From: Deltaproteobacteria bacterium
GTDB lineage: Bacteria; Myxococcota_A; UBA796; SXON01
DNA length: 64,000 nt
Direction: 5' to 3'
NCBI GenBank assembly: GCA_947445035.1
Contig: CANFCK010000012.1
Location: 1 to 64,000 of the forward strand
Part shown: piece by piece, positions 8,414-18,690 of the stretch
Numbering within the stretch: position 1 is the stretch's first letter
Layout of the letters: each line of letters begins with the position of its first letter
Translations under genes and position numbers: made by a program
Notes under the pieces: model-generated
What the model saw: the letters and a program-made list of their open reading frames with translations, nothing else
What the model was told of the DNA's origin: nothing
Database searches by the model: none

Positions 8414-9420
8414 CAAGCCTCCAGACGGGACGTCAGCCCTGCCGCAACCAATAACTCCGCCAACGCGACCGGAACTGCGGCGCCCGCCCCGGCAATGTTG
8501 TCCGCGGCCACCCAGAGGTGAATCCCGTCGCCACCAGGATCCGCGCGCACCCCCCCGAAATACACCGGGGCGCGCCCCATGACCTTGCGCGGGCGCAGCG
8601 TACGAAGGCGCGCCGCGGTGGCGAGGCCCGGCGCCGCGGCCAACGCGCCCTCGGCGGCTTCCGCACTGTCGAGTCCGCGAATGTGCAACGCCGCCGTCAT
8701 CCCGCTGAATACGGGCTGCGTCGCGACCTGAATCGCAATGCGGGCCGGATTCACCCCCAGCAGCTCCGAGACCTCCTGGGCCGCGCCAAGCTCCCTGGCG
8801 CTCCATTCGCCGCCGTCGCTGTCCTCGGGCAGGGTGTCGAACGCCAAGCCCTCCTGAAAGAATCGCCGCGGCGGGTCCTGGAGGTTGAACGAGGCGACCA
8901 CCTGCTGCGAAAGCTCCTCGATCGCGGAGCGACCGTAGGCGCTGGCGGGCAGGTTGACCAACCCGGTCACGGTGTGGGCCCCCAGCGGGAGGAGCGGGGC
9001 CAGCACGCTGGTGATCAGCCAGCCCACGGCCCCCGGTGTACGCGCCCCACCAGCGCGGATCACGTCGGCTTCGGGGAGCGCCCGCAGGCCCGCCATCAAA
9101 AGCGGCCCGGGGAAAAAGCCAACGGCGGCGTTGCCGACGTCGATGACCAACGAGCCGCGGGCGGCCAGTGTCGGGACGATACGCTGGGCCACACTCGCCG
9201 GCAACGCTGAGAAAACCACATTCGGCGCCGAGTCTGCGGCCTCGGCGAGGACCTGCACCGGGATCGACCGCCCCGCGAAGTCTACGGTGTCGCGACGCAT
9301 GGCCCGCGAAGCGTACGCAGACACCTCACCCCCGGCAAGCACGCTTGTGGCCAGCCGCGCCAAAAGCGCTTCCCCAACACTGCCAGTCGCACCCAGCACC
9401 GCAATCGAGGGACCCATCAT
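8413..9420 (-). CDS. Aspartate-semialdehyde dehydrogenase-like protein, Usg type, probably non-catalytic
   Basis: A 335-residue protein with the N-terminal Rossmann motif IAVLGATGSVGEALL and an Asd/ArgC dimerisation domain. The loop that in true Asd carries the catalytic cysteine (NPNCST) reads RAGGARTPGAVGW here (about residues 118-130), with no cysteine. The usual RVPVxxGH histidine segment is replaced by ARIAIQVATQPVF. It therefore resembles Usg-1-like paralogues of unknown role rather than a working dehydrogenase. In E. coli usg sits directly before truA, and the same pairing holds here with one gene between. Two in-frame ATGs (9420 and 9417) are possible starts. Lysine/threonine biosynthesis would need a second asd elsewhere. 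Confidence 0.78.
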   Translation of the reverse strand: MMGPSIAVLGATGSVGEALLARLATSVLAGGEVSAYASRAMRRDTVDFAGRSIPVQVLAEAADSAPNVVFSALPASVAQRIVPTLAARGSLVIDVGNAAVGFFPGPLLMAGLRALPEADVIRAGGARTPGAVGWLITSVLAPLLPLGAHTVTGLVNLPASAYGRSAIEELSQQVVASFNLQDPPRRFFQEGLAFDTLPEDSDGGEWSARELGAAQEVSELLGVNPARIAIQVATQPVFSGMTAALHIRGLDSAEAAEGALAAAPGLATAARLRTLRPRKVMGRAPVYFGGVRADPGGDGIHLWVAADNIAGAGAAVPVALAELLVAAGLTSRLEA

Positions 9421-9455
9421 GGGGGGCGCCTATCGCTCCCCGCCGTCGGGCGCCG

Positions 9456-9680
9456 CTATACGTCCTTATGGGCGTCGAGGATCGCCTGCATCCGGGACTT
9501 CCCCCGCAGCTTCATCCGCTTCAGCTTCCCAATTTCGCGGCGCTCGGCCTCGGACGGGTGATGCACGCCGTCCAGCCGACTGAGGTGGGCCTCGAAGCCT
9601 TGATGCCGGCCCCACAGGTGCCGGAGTTCATCATTGTTGGTGGCAAGGCGGGAGATCAGATCGAGCTCGTGACGTTCCAT
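9456..9680 (-). CDS. DUF465/YdcH-family small coiled-coil protein
   Basis: A 74-residue, almost entirely helical protein (MERHELDLISRLATNNDEL...) with the basic C-terminal KLKRMKLRGKSRMQAIL characteristic of DUF465. Function is unknown in the family. Translation is well supported: AAGGAG lies five bases before the ATG, and a promoter with an 18-bp spacer is visible just upstream inside the tail of tsaB. Confidence 0.88.
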   Translation of the reverse strand: MERHELDLISRLATNNDELRHLWGRHQGFEAHLSRLDGVHHPSEAERREIGKLKRMKLRGKSRMQAILDAHKDV

Positions 9681-9699
9681 TCACACTCCTTGTGCCCGA

Positions 9700-9729
9700 A
9701 GTGTAGCAGAGGAGCCCGCTCTGGATCAA
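9700..9729 (-). promoter_or_regulatory. Sigma70-type promoter for the DUF465 gene
   Basis: On the minus strand TTGATC (9729-9724) and TACACT (9705-9700) are separated by 18 bases. The predicted start lies about 12 bases before AAGGAG, and the ATG follows at 9680. The -35 overlaps the stop of tsaB. Confidence 0.55.
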
Positions 9730-10367
9730 GCCGGGGGCACGGCGTCAGGCTCCCGCAGGTAGAACGGCGCGACCAACCCCGGATCCTGTGGGGTGGCCGC
9801 GGCCACGAGTGGCCCAGCAGCGCGAAGGTAGCTGTCCGCCGCGCCCGAAACCGGCTGCACGCCAGCGGCCAAAAGCAGGTCGTGTACCAACCCGATCCCT
9901 TCCCCAACCGCGAACGTTCCCGGAGCGAGCCCCCCGGCCATCAGCGCGGCAATGGCGATGTCCTGGGGGCCGCCAAGCGCCACCGGAGCCGGGCCGCGCG
10001 TGTCGAAGCACTGTGCGTAGAACCGTCCCTTGCGAGCGTCCAAGAGCGCGAGCACCGAGGCGCGTCCCGGAGCGGCGGCGGCCCGCAGCGCCAAGGTGTA
10101 GACCGGAAACACCGGCAGCCCCCTCGCGAACGCCAGCCCGAGGCCATGGGCGAGGCCCACACGGAGCCCCGTGAACGCCCCCGGTCCCACAACGACGGCG
10201 ACGCCATCGAGGCGGTCCAGCGACGCCACGGCCCGCGACAGCGCGGGGGTGAGCCAGCCGTCTGCGCCCGACACGATGGCCGCAGTCTCGGCCCCCACGC
10301 ACCGCCCGTCGCAATACACCGCGACACCGACGACGGGGCCGGCGCTGTCGAGGAGGACTATGCGCAC
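9726..10367 (-). CDS. tsaB: tRNA threonylcarbamoyladenosine biosynthesis protein TsaB
   Basis: A 213-residue ASKHA-fold protein that scaffolds TsaD in making the t6A37 modification of ANN-decoding tRNAs. The conserved core VVVGPGAFTGLRVGLAHGLG and the following LPVFPVYTLALRAA match the family. The start is a GTG at 10367 that overlaps the end of rseP by ten bases, implying translational coupling at the end of the rpsB-to-tsaB run. Length is normal. tsaC, D and E are not in the window. Confidence 0.9.
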   Translation of the reverse strand: MRIVLLDSAGPVVGVAVYCDGRCVGAETAAIVSGADGWLTPALSRAVASLDRLDGVAVVVGPGAFTGLRVGLAHGLGLAFARGLPVFPVYTLALRAAAAPGRASVLALLDARKGRFYAQCFDTRGPAPVALGGPQDIAIAALMAGGLAPGTFAVGEGIGLVHDLLLAAGVQPVSGAADSYLRAAGPLVAAATPQDPGLVAPFYLREPDAVPPA

Positions 10368-12109
10368 TTTGGGGCGGCTGCCGGCTCGCCTGGGGGCGGG
10401 TCCTCATCAGGCTCGAAGCGACGACGAACGTCCCACACGCTCACGACGAGGAACAGGGTGATCAACATCAGCACGCCGACCTGCTGCAGCCGCTCGCGCA
10501 GGCGGTAGGGCAGCGGCCGGCCGCGGACCCACTCAGCCAGGTACATGACGATCTGCCCCCCATCCAGCACCGGCACCGGCAGCAGGTTGAGCACCCCCAG
10601 CGAGATGCTCAAAAGCGCGACCGTCGCCGCGGCCTCGAAAAGGCCCTTTTCCCAGGCGCGACCGGCGGTGGCGAAGATCTCGATTGGGCCACCCAGGTTC
10701 TGGCTCGCCGGCGCGCCGCCAGTGACCATCAGTCCCAGCTGTTCGATCATGCGACCGGCGCTGCCGACGGTTGCCTGAAACGCACGCGAGACCGCCGCGA
10801 CCGGAGCGTAGGGGCGGATCACGTCGGACGGGTAGATGAACGCCCCGCCAGGACCAAAGCCGACCATCGGCCGCACCTGGTACCGCCGGTCGGTGTCCAC
10901 GTCCTGCACGACCGCGGGCGTGATGTGGAGATCGAGGATCTGCCCGGCGCGCCGGATCTTGAACGGAACCAAGGCCGCCTTGTCTCCCAGCGCCCCGCCG
11001 TCGGGCAACGACGACGCGATCGCGGCGGTCACGTCGGCCCACCGGCGCACGTCCCGGTCGCCGATGCGCAACACCCGGTCGCCGAGCAGCAGTCCCTGAC
11101 ACTGCGCTGGCGAGGCGGTGTCGTCGGGGAGCGGTCCGATCGACGAGACTCCCAACATCCCGTTCGCGAGGCCCCACCGGGCCCACAGGGCGTCGTCGGC
11201 GGCGAATCGCTCTGGCGTCCACGCGTGGTCGACCTGCACCGAGAGCACCTCCCGGCTTGCCGCGCCGCCCTCGGCGCCTGCGCGTTCGACACCGATGCTC
11301 ACGCCGGTCTTGCCCTCGAGCGCCGTCACCAGTTCGGACCACACCGCGACGTCGTGTCCGTCAACGCTCTTGACGCGGTCGCCGGTGCGCAAGCCGGCCC
11401 GCCCCGCAGGCGATGCCGGATCGTCCACCAACAGGCTGGTATCCATCGCCCGCGGGTCCAGCCCGTAGTCCCCGAAGTGGTGGACATCGTCCACGTCGCC
11501 GAGCGGAACCGCGAGCGTCAGGGCGGCGCCCGCGCGCTCGACGCCGAGCGGCAGGCTCCCGACGGGAGTCTGCGCCTCCATCGCTTCAGCCACATCGACC
11601 CACGTCGTGGTGGCGATTGTCCCCACCGCCACAATGCGGTCGCCGGGCTCGACCCCGGCCGCCTCGGCCGCGCTGCCGGGCACGACGTAGCCGACGTCTG
11701 CGCGCCACTGTGGCTCGCCCCACAGGAACAGCGCGGTGAACACGAAAAGCGGCAGGATGAGGTTGGTCACCGGCCCCGCGGCCACGATCAAAAGCCTCTG
11801 CCACGCTGGCTTGGCCATGAACGAACCGCGGGGGTCCACCGATTCGCCATCTTCTTCCCCACCGCCGTCGGAGAATGCGTCCGCGCCGGCCCAGCGGACG
11901 TACCCCCCGATCGGGAGCCACGACACCCGGTAGTCGGTGTGTCCAACCCGAACGCCGAAGGCTCGCGCCCCCACGCCGATGGAAAACACCTTCACGGTCA
12001 CTCCGAAGAACCTCGCGACGAGGAAGTGGCCACTCTCGTGAATCAGCACCAAGGTCCCGACCATGACGACGACGGCCAGAATCGACTGGACCACCCCGGA
12101 AAACGCCAT
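10358..12109 (-). CDS. rseP: RseP-type site-2 intramembrane zinc metalloprotease with multiple PDZ domains
   Basis: A 583-residue inner-membrane protease. The first helix holds the zinc site HESGH (residues ~23-27), and the C-terminal membrane region has the NLLPVPVLDGG motif containing the third metal ligand. At least two and possibly three PDZ-like modules lie between (GSAAEAAGVEPGDRIVAVG, SPAGRAGLRTGDRVKSVDG and a third near PAQCQGLLLGDRVLRIGD). Typical RseP is about 450 residues with two PDZ domains, so this one is enlarged. Family members cut anti-sigma factors and clear signal peptides. The ATG overlaps the cdsA stop (TGATG). The usual dxr gene between cdsA and rseP is missing. Confidence 0.92.
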   Translation of the reverse strand: MAFSGVVQSILAVVVMVGTLVLIHESGHFLVARFFGVTVKVFSIGVGARAFGVRVGHTDYRVSWLPIGGYVRWAGADAFSDGGGEEDGESVDPRGSFMAKPAWQRLLIVAAGPVTNLILPLFVFTALFLWGEPQWRADVGYVVPGSAAEAAGVEPGDRIVAVGTIATTTWVDVAEAMEAQTPVGSLPLGVERAGAALTLAVPLGDVDDVHHFGDYGLDPRAMDTSLLVDDPASPAGRAGLRTGDRVKSVDGHDVAVWSELVTALEGKTGVSIGVERAGAEGGAASREVLSVQVDHAWTPERFAADDALWARWGLANGMLGVSSIGPLPDDTASPAQCQGLLLGDRVLRIGDRDVRRWADVTAAIASSLPDGGALGDKAALVPFKIRRAGQILDLHITPAVVQDVDTDRRYQVRPMVGFGPGGAFIYPSDVIRPYAPVAAVSRAFQATVGSAGRMIEQLGLMVTGGAPASQNLGGPIEIFATAGRAWEKGLFEAAATVALLSISLGVLNLLPVPVLDGGQIVMYLAEWVRGRPLPYRLRERLQQVGVLMLITLFLVVSVWDVRRRFEPDEDPPPGEPAAAPKCA

Positions 12110-12915
12110 CAACTTCCCCCTCGATACGCCAACCACAGCCAAAGCGCCGGGGCGGTGAAACACAACGAATCAACCCGATCGAGGATTCCCCCGTGACCCG
12201 GCATGATCCAGCCCGAGTCCTTCACATTCCATGCGCGCTTGAGGAGTGACTCGGCAAGGTCGCCGAGCACGCCCATGACGTCGAGTACCATCGTCAAAAG
12301 TACGCATTCCCACACGCCGAACGGCAGGTGACCGACCTTCGCGAAGACAAAACCGCCGACCCCGGACAGCAGGAGCCCGCCCACGGCCCCTTCGACGGTC
12401 TTCTTGGGCGAGACGCGCGGGAAAAGCGGGGTCCTTCCGAACGCTCGACCGGCAAAGTAGGCCCCCGTGTCGCCCAGCCAGGTCGCCGCGAACAGGTACA
12501 TCAGCATCCAGATTCCGTCTTCTCGGCCGCGAAGCCCAATCAGCGGCGCCAAACACAACGGGGCATAGACCAGACCGGTGACGTTGCGAACCGCCTCGAC
12601 GCCGGCCTTGGCCACATTGGCCTCTGCGAACATCGGGGCCAACAGCCCGAGCATCACCGCCGCGGCGACGGCCGCCACCCCCGCGGACTGTGGCCCGTAC
12701 GCGACGGCGAGGTGCAAGGCGAGCCCCGCCGGAACCAGCACAGCACGAGCCCGCGAGCGCGCCGCCGGCAGATCCTGCGTCGTCATCGACGCCCACTCGT
12801 CCATCGCCACGACGACGACGAATGACACCAGAAGCGACACCCCGATGCCACCGTAAAAGAGGATCGGGAGGACGATGGCGAGCCCGGTGAGCCCCGAAAC
12901 GAGCCGCTGGACCAT
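12109..12915 (-). CDS. cdsA: Phosphatidate cytidylyltransferase CdsA
   Basis: A 268-residue polytopic membrane enzyme that makes CDP-diacylglycerol from phosphatidic acid and CTP, the branch point for phospholipid head groups. The C-terminal signature is present: LGDLAESLLKRAWNVKDSG followed by MPGHGGILDRVDSL, with the metal-binding aspartates. About seven or eight hydrophobic segments precede it. The start codon shares a base with the uppS stop, so the genes are coupled. Length is typical. Confidence 0.94.
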   Translation of the reverse strand: MVQRLVSGLTGLAIVLPILFYGGIGVSLLVSFVVVVAMDEWASMTTQDLPAARSRARAVLVPAGLALHLAVAYGPQSAGVAAVAAAVMLGLLAPMFAEANVAKAGVEAVRNVTGLVYAPLCLAPLIGLRGREDGIWMLMYLFAATWLGDTGAYFAGRAFGRTPLFPRVSPKKTVEGAVGGLLLSGVGGFVFAKVGHLPFGVWECVLLTMVLDVMGVLGDLAESLLKRAWNVKDSGWIMPGHGGILDRVDSLCFTAPALWLWLAYRGGS

Positions 12916-13637
12916 CAGGGCGCCAACCGGACCTGAGCGCCGGTGGCCCCGAAACGCCGCTCGCGGGCACCAAACGCCGCGAACGCCGCCTCAAGCTCCG
13001 GCCGTCGGAAGTCCGGCCATAGGGTATCCGACACGTAGATCTCGGCGTAGGCCAGCTGCCACAGCATGAAGTTGCTGAGGCGGAGCTCCCCGCTGGTGCG
13101 AATGAGCAGGTCCGGATCCGGCAGGCTGGCCGTCTGCAACTCCGCGGCAAAGCTCTTCTCGTCGATGTGCTCCGGACGCAGCCGACCGGAGGCGGCCTTC
13201 TTGGCCAGGGCCCTCGCGGCCTCGACGATCTCCTGCCGAGAGCCGTACGACAGCGCCAGGGTCAGGGTCATCTTGGTGTTGTCGCGACTGGCATGCATCA
13301 GCTCGCGCAGGGCCGCGCGCACCGCCAGAGGCAGCCGGTCCAGCTGGCCGACCGCACAAAGGCGGATGCCGTTGTCCAGGATCTCGCGACGCTCCTGCAC
13401 GAGGTAGCGCGCCAAGAGCCCCATCAACGCCCCGACCTCGTCCTCGGGACGCTTCCAGTTTTCTGTGGAGAAGCTGTAGAGCGTCAGAGCTGAAACGCCC
13501 ATTTCGCGGCAGGCCATCGTCACCGCAGAAACGCTCTCCGCGCCGACCTCGTGGCCCCTCACGCGCGGGAGGCCGCGGGACTCGGCCCAGCGGCCGTTGC
13601 CGTCCATGATGATCGCGACGTGCGCAGGGATGGCCAT
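12915..13637 (-). CDS. uppS: Undecaprenyl diphosphate synthase (isoprenyl transferase) UppS
   Basis: A 240-residue cis-prenyltransferase that extends farnesyl diphosphate to the C55 lipid carrier for peptidoglycan and O-antigen. The catalytic block IIMDGNGRWAESRGLPRVRG near the N-terminus and the C-terminal signature DLLIRTSGELRLSNFMLWQ are intact, as is the TLYSFSTENWKRP loop. It lies between frr and cdsA in the classical order. Its substrate is the type of product expected from ispA at 24721. Confidence 0.96.
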   Translation of the reverse strand: MAIPAHVAIIMDGNGRWAESRGLPRVRGHEVGAESVSAVTMACREMGVSALTLYSFSTENWKRPEDEVGALMGLLARYLVQERREILDNGIRLCAVGQLDRLPLAVRAALRELMHASRDNTKMTLTLALSYGSRQEIVEAARALAKKAASGRLRPEHIDEKSFAAELQTASLPDPDLLIRTSGELRLSNFMLWQLAYAEIYVSDTLWPDFRRPELEAAFAAFGARERRFGATGAQVRLAP

Positions 13638-13649
13638 GATGAGGCTCGA

Positions 13650-14213
13650 CTATATGTCGAGGATCTCCTTCTCTTTCTTCGTGCACATATCGTCTACGAG
13701 CTTCACATTGGCGTCGGTCGCTTCCTGCAACTTCTCCAACGCCCGCTTGAGCTGGTCTTCAGTCAGGTCGCCGTCCTTCTCGGCTTCTTCCAGCATTTCC
13801 TTGTAGTCGCGCCGAACCCCGCGGACGCGGACCTTTCCCTCTTCCGCGTGGACCTTCACGACCTTCACCAGCTGCTGCCGGCGCTCACCCGTCAGCGGCG
13901 GGATCGGAATGCGGACCACCACCCCATCGCTCTGCGGGTTGAAGCCCATGCCGCTGACGGCGATGGCCCGTTCGATGTCCTTGATGGTGCCTTTGTCCCA
14001 GGGGTTCACCACCAACATCCGGGCGTCCGGAGCCGAAATCCCGCCGAGTTCCTTCAGCGGCATGGTGCTGCCGTAGGACGCCACCTCGACCTGAAGGTGT
14101 TCGATGAGCGTCGGTGATGCCCGGCCGGTGCGCACCGAAACCAGCTCACGTTTGAGCTGATCCATGCTTTTGACCATGTCGAGATTGGCGGCTTTGACGT
14201 AGTCTTCGCTCAT
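13650..14213 (-). CDS. frr: Ribosome recycling factor
   Basis: A 187-residue cytosolic factor that, with EF-G, splits the post-termination ribosome. Family features include [15 protein letters not shown] near residue 22, the central [16 protein letters not shown] and [15 protein letters not shown]. The start ATG at 14213 overlaps the pyrH stop (ATGA). An upstream in-frame extension is an artefact of GC-rich sequence. Length matches the family (about 185). Confidence 0.97.
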   Translation of the reverse strand: MSEDYVKAANLDMVKSMDQLKRELVSVRTGRASPTLIEHLQVEVASYGSTMPLKELGGISAPDARMLVVNPWDKGTIKDIERAIAVSGMGFNPQSDGVVVRIPIPPLTGERRQQLVKVVKVHAEEGKVRVRGVRRDYKEMLEEAEKDGDLTEDQLKRALEKLQEATDANVKLVDDMCTKKEKEILDI

Positions 14214-14950
14214 TTGGTGGCTCCAGCGGCGGGGGGGGCCGTGACCAGGGTGCCCACGGACTCGCCGAGGATCACCCGCTTGATGTTTCCAGGGACGCTG
14301 AGATCGAACACAATCATCGGGGTGTTGTTTTCCATGGCCAGGGCAATGGCCGTGGCGTCGGCGACCTTCAGCCCCCTTTTGAACGCATCCATCGGCGCGA
14401 TCCGCTCGAATCGCACCGCATCGGCGAACTTCTTGGGGTCCTTGTCGTACACCCCATCCACTTTGGTGGCCTTGAGGATGACATCCGCCCGGATCTCTGC
14501 CGCCCGCAGCGCAGCCGCCGAATCGGTCGAGAAGTAGGGGTTGCCGGTCCCGGCGGCGAAGATCACCACCCGCCCTTTGGCGAGGTGGGCCATGGCCCGA
14601 CGGCGGATGTAGGGCTCGCACACCTGTTCGATCCGCATCGCACTCATCACGCGGGTGTAGCAACCGCGCTGTTCCATCGCGTCCTGCATCGCCAGCGCGT
14701 TGATGACCGTGGCGAGCATGCCCATGTAGTCGGACTGGGCGCGGTCCATGCCCTTTTCGCTGCCGGAGATGCCCCGGAAGATGTTGCCCCCCCCGATGAC
14801 GAGGCCAAGTTGCACGCCGAGCGCCTTGACCTCGATCAACTCGTCGGCAAGCCGGCCCATGACCCCAGGGTCAAGGCCGAACTCCTTTTCTCCAGCGAGC
14901 ATTTCACCGGACAGCTTCAACAACACACGGGAGTAGACGGGAACAGGCAC
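14210..14950 (-). CDS. pyrH: UMP kinase PyrH
   Basis: A 246-residue amino-acid-kinase-fold enzyme that phosphorylates UMP to UDP. The N-terminal [15 protein letters not shown], the glycine-rich [10 protein letters not shown] and the later [16 protein letters not shown] segments are diagnostic. A GTG at 14950 ([11 protein letters not shown]) gives the normal family length and clears tsf by 46 bases; the longer frame starting at 15019 would run into tsf. A TACTTT hexamer lies upstream on the same strand. It is coupled to frr by an ATGA overlap. Confidence 0.94.
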   Translation of the reverse strand: MPVPVYSRVLLKLSGEMLAGEKEFGLDPGVMGRLADELIEVKALGVQLGLVIGGGNIFRGISGSEKGMDRAQSDYMGMLATVINALAMQDAMEQRGCYTRVMSAMRIEQVCEPYIRRRAMAHLAKGRVVIFAAGTGNPYFSTDSAAALRAAEIRADVILKATKVDGVYDKDPKKFADAVRFERIAPMDAFKRGLKVADATAIALAMENNTPMIVFDLSVPGNIKRVILGESVGTLVTAPPAAGATK

Positions 14951-14996
14951 GCCGCCAAAGTATCGCGCCCCGGAGGGCGGCGCATGGCCCGCGTCG

Positions 14997-15644
14997 CTAT
15001 CCGCCGACCGCCCGGGCAACCTCGGCCGCGAAGTCGTCCGATCGACGGACCAGGCCCTCGCCCATCACGAAGCGCGAGAAGCGTCGCACCTGGACGTTTT
15101 CGCCGATGGTCGACGAAGCCTCCTTGACGACCTGATCGACGGTCTTGGCGTCGTCCTTGAACCACTTCTGGTCCAAAAGACAGACGTCCTCGTACCACTT
15201 GCTCATCCGGCCGATCACGATCTTCTCGGCGATGGCTTGGGGCTTTCCCTCCCCCATCGTCTTGTCGACCTGAACCTTCTTTTCGTGCTCGAAGGCTGCG
15301 GCGGGCACCTCTTCACGGCGCACGTACTCCGGGGCAGCGGCGGCAATGTGCATCGCGATGTCGCGAGCCAGCGTGCGGAAGCCCTCGTTGAGCGCCACGA
15401 AGTCGGTTTCGCAGTTGATCTCCACCATCACGCCGATCTTGCCTCCGGCGTGGATGTAGGTTTCGACGAGACCCTCGGCGGCCGCGCGGCCAGCCTTCTT
15501 TGCCGCGGACGCAATGCCCTTGGCGCGGAGCCAGTCGATCGCCGCTTGCACGTCGTCGCCGGCTTCGCCGAGCGCCTTCTTGCAGTCGAGGATGCCGGCG
15601 CCGGTGCGCTCACGCAGTTCTTTGATCTGTTCCATCGTTGCCAT
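14997..15644 (-). CDS. tsf: Translation elongation factor Ts
   Basis: A 215-residue nucleotide-exchange factor for EF-Tu. The N-terminal UBA-like helix [19 protein letters not shown] and the EF-Tu-contacting signature [17 protein letters not shown] are present. A GGAGAC ribosome binding site lies eight bases before the ATG at 15644. It sits 24 bases after rpsB, the standard pairing. This is the shorter, one-and-a-half-core form common in many bacteria, not the ~280-residue enterobacterial form. Confidence 0.97.
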   Translation of the reverse strand: MATMEQIKELRERTGAGILDCKKALGEAGDDVQAAIDWLRAKGIASAAKKAGRAAAEGLVETYIHAGGKIGVMVEINCETDFVALNEGFRTLARDIAMHIAAAAPEYVRREEVPAAAFEHEKKVQVDKTMGEGKPQAIAEKIVIGRMSKWYEDVCLLDQKWFKDDAKTVDQVVKEASSTIGENVQVRRFSRFVMGEGLVRRSDDFAAEVARAVGG

Positions 15645-15668
15645 GGGATGTCTCCGAATCGGGTTGGT

Positions 15669-16478
15669 TCAGACCGCGTCTTCGGTCGGCGCGACGGCGG
15701 GGGCTGCAGCGGCGGTGGCCGCGGTAGCGCTGTTGCGGCGCACGATCTCGACGCTGTTGTCGTCGTCGTAACGAGTGGTCGCCACCGCATCGCTGCGGCC
15801 CTCGTTGACGCCCGAGGCGGCCGCGTCGGCGATCGCGCCGGTGAACAGGCGGATCGACTTGATCGCGTCGTCATTGCCGGGCACGACGTAGGCGATGCCG
15901 TCGGGATCGCAGTTGGTGTCGCAAAGCGCGACCACCGGGATGCCGAGCTTGTTGGCCTCGCTGACAGCGATGTGCTCCTTGCGGGGGTCGATGACGAAGA
16001 CCGCACCGGGAAGGCTCTTGAGGTCCTTGATCCCGCCGAGGGACTTCTCCATCTTCTCGATTTGCCGGGTGACCGTCAGTGCCTCTTTCTTGGTGAGCTG
16101 GTCCAGGCGACCTTCGGTGCGGGACTTGATCAAGAAATTGAGGCGATCGATGCTCTTCTTGACGGTTTCCCAGTTGGTGAGGGTGCCGCCCAGCCAGCGC
16201 TCGTTGACGAAGTACATGTTGGAGCGACGCGCTTCTTCGGAGATGATCTCGCGAGCGGCGCGCTTGGTGCCGACGAAAAGGATGGTCTGGCCGCGGGCGG
16301 TGAGCGACTGAACGAAGCGGGTCGCCTCGAGCAACTTGGTCGCCGTCTGCTGGATGTCGATGATGTGGACCCCGTTCTTCTGGCCGTAGATGTACGGCTT
16401 CATCCGAGGGTGCCAGCGGCGGGTCTGGTGGCCGAAGTGGACGCCGGCGTCGAGGAGATCGCGGAGAGAGACGGACAT
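15669..16478 (-). CDS. rpsB: 30S ribosomal protein S2
   Basis: A 269-residue protein with the S2 signature near the N-terminus (LLDAGVHFGHQTRRWHP followed by KPYIYGQKNGVHIIDI) and the second conserved block ALCDTNCDPDGIAYVVPGND. The last ~45 residues are an alanine-rich, acidic tail, common in GC-rich genomes. GGAAGG lies six bases before the ATG. It leads the translation/cell-envelope run rpsB-tsf-pyrH-frr-uppS-cdsA-rseP-tsaB. The region 16479-16653 upstream must hold its promoter, though no consensus stands out. Confidence 0.97.
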   Translation of the reverse strand: MSVSLRDLLDAGVHFGHQTRRWHPRMKPYIYGQKNGVHIIDIQQTATKLLEATRFVQSLTARGQTILFVGTKRAAREIISEEARRSNMYFVNERWLGGTLTNWETVKKSIDRLNFLIKSRTEGRLDQLTKKEALTVTRQIEKMEKSLGGIKDLKSLPGAVFVIDPRKEHIAVSEANKLGIPVVALCDTNCDPDGIAYVVPGNDDAIKSIRLFTGAIADAAASGVNEGRSDAVATTRYDDDNSVEIVRRNSATAATAAAAPAVAPTEDAV

Positions 16479-16653
16479 GATGAGCCTTCCAGTTCGTGGT
16501 TATGCGACCGCCGGACTCGTCACCCGGCCGCCCTGGACTGGGCGGCACCACGGGGCGGGAGTGAATTCCGGCGTGGACGTTCCCGCGGGCGGATCCCCAC
16601 GGAAGCGCGCGGCGGTTAGCTCACTTGCGCGCAGTCTGCAAGGTCGCACCCGG

Positions 16654-17316
16654 TCATGGGCCGGATCGAGTCCCGGTCACCTTCACGAAATCGGTCATGA
16701 TCCCGCGGAGGCGCTCCAGCTGCTCGTACGTACGCGCCAGCCGCGTGCTGATCTTGGCGTCCAGGTTCTTATGCAACAGAATCAGCTCGATGGTGCCCAT
16801 CGCGGCCATCAGCGGCTGGCTCACATCGTGCGCCACCATGCCGGCCACCTTCACAACCGCCGACCGCCGCTCCGAACTGATCACCTGCGCCGCAGCATCT
16901 TCCAGCCGACGCCCCAACTCTCCGAGCTGGCGTTGATCGACGAGCACGCCCATGGTCCCGGTCACGGTGCCCGCAGCATCGAAAACGATCCGGACATGGA
17001 CCTTCGCAGCGATCAACTCACCGGATCGCGAACGCAACACGACGTCGACGGGCGTGGCGCTGAGCCCGCCGCCGTCCCGGGCCGCTTTGAGCACCCGCCG
17101 CGCGTCGTCGGCGCGGTGGTAGATGTCGCTGACGTGAAGCAAGGTCTGCACTTCGATTGTGGAAAAGCCGAGAAGTGCGCAGGCGGCCGGGTTGCCGAAG
17201 CTGATTCGCCCGCGCGTGTCGGCGAACAAAACTGCCACGGGGAGCATGTCCAAGAGCGAGGTCAGATTCTGCTGGGCGTTGTCGAGCACGCCCCCCATTG
17301 TCCACAAATTCTCCAA
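16654..17316 (-). CDS. PAS domain plus histidine-kinase dimerisation segment, lacking the ATPase domain
   Basis: A 220-residue cytoplasmic protein. Residues ~15-130 form a PAS domain (DMLPVAVLFADTRGRISFGN ... GELIAAKVHVRIVFDAAG). It is followed by a coiled helix and an H-box-like VAGMVAHDVSQPLMAAMG near residue 165 that resembles the phospho-accepting DHp helix. No N, G1 or G2 boxes of an HATPase follow before the stop, so it cannot be a complete histidine kinase. It could dimerise with or inhibit another kinase, act as a phosphotransfer partner, or be truncated. Starts at 17316 or 17298 (MGGVL) are possible. Confidence 0.72.
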   Translation of the reverse strand: MENLWTMGGVLDNAQQNLTSLLDMLPVAVLFADTRGRISFGNPAACALLGFSTIEVQTLLHVSDIYHRADDARRVLKAARDGGGLSATPVDVVLRSRSGELIAAKVHVRIVFDAAGTVTGTMGVLVDQRQLGELGRRLEDAAAQVISSERRSAVVKVAGMVAHDVSQPLMAAMGTIELILLHKNLDAKISTRLARTYEQLERLRGIMTDFVKVTGTRSGP

Positions 17317-17454
17317 CCGCGATCGTCACCATGCGCGACGAAACGTCGCAGGATGGCGGTTGTTCTTGGAGAATCTCGCAATGTGTGTGTGGGCGACGCG
17401 CGGGGCCAGGGCGTCTCGGCAGGCGGGGGCTTGGCGCATCGCGGCGCCGAGCGG

Positions 17455-18686
<1,232 letters not shown>

Positions 18687-18690
<4 letters not shown>

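Noticed and set aside
6551..8521. 656-codon plus-strand frame opposite the secreted/barrel fusion
   Set aside because: Antisense to a convincing exported protein; no recognisable domain or ribosome binding site.
8413..9420. Functional aspartate-semialdehyde dehydrogenase
   Set aside because: Catalytic cysteine and histidine motifs are absent, although the fold is right.
16604..16690. String resembling a tRNA (TAGCTCAC..., ATCGAGTCCCGG)
   Set aside because: Acceptor and D stems do not pair, the T stem has mismatches, and the 3' part is the coding end of the PAS/DHp gene.
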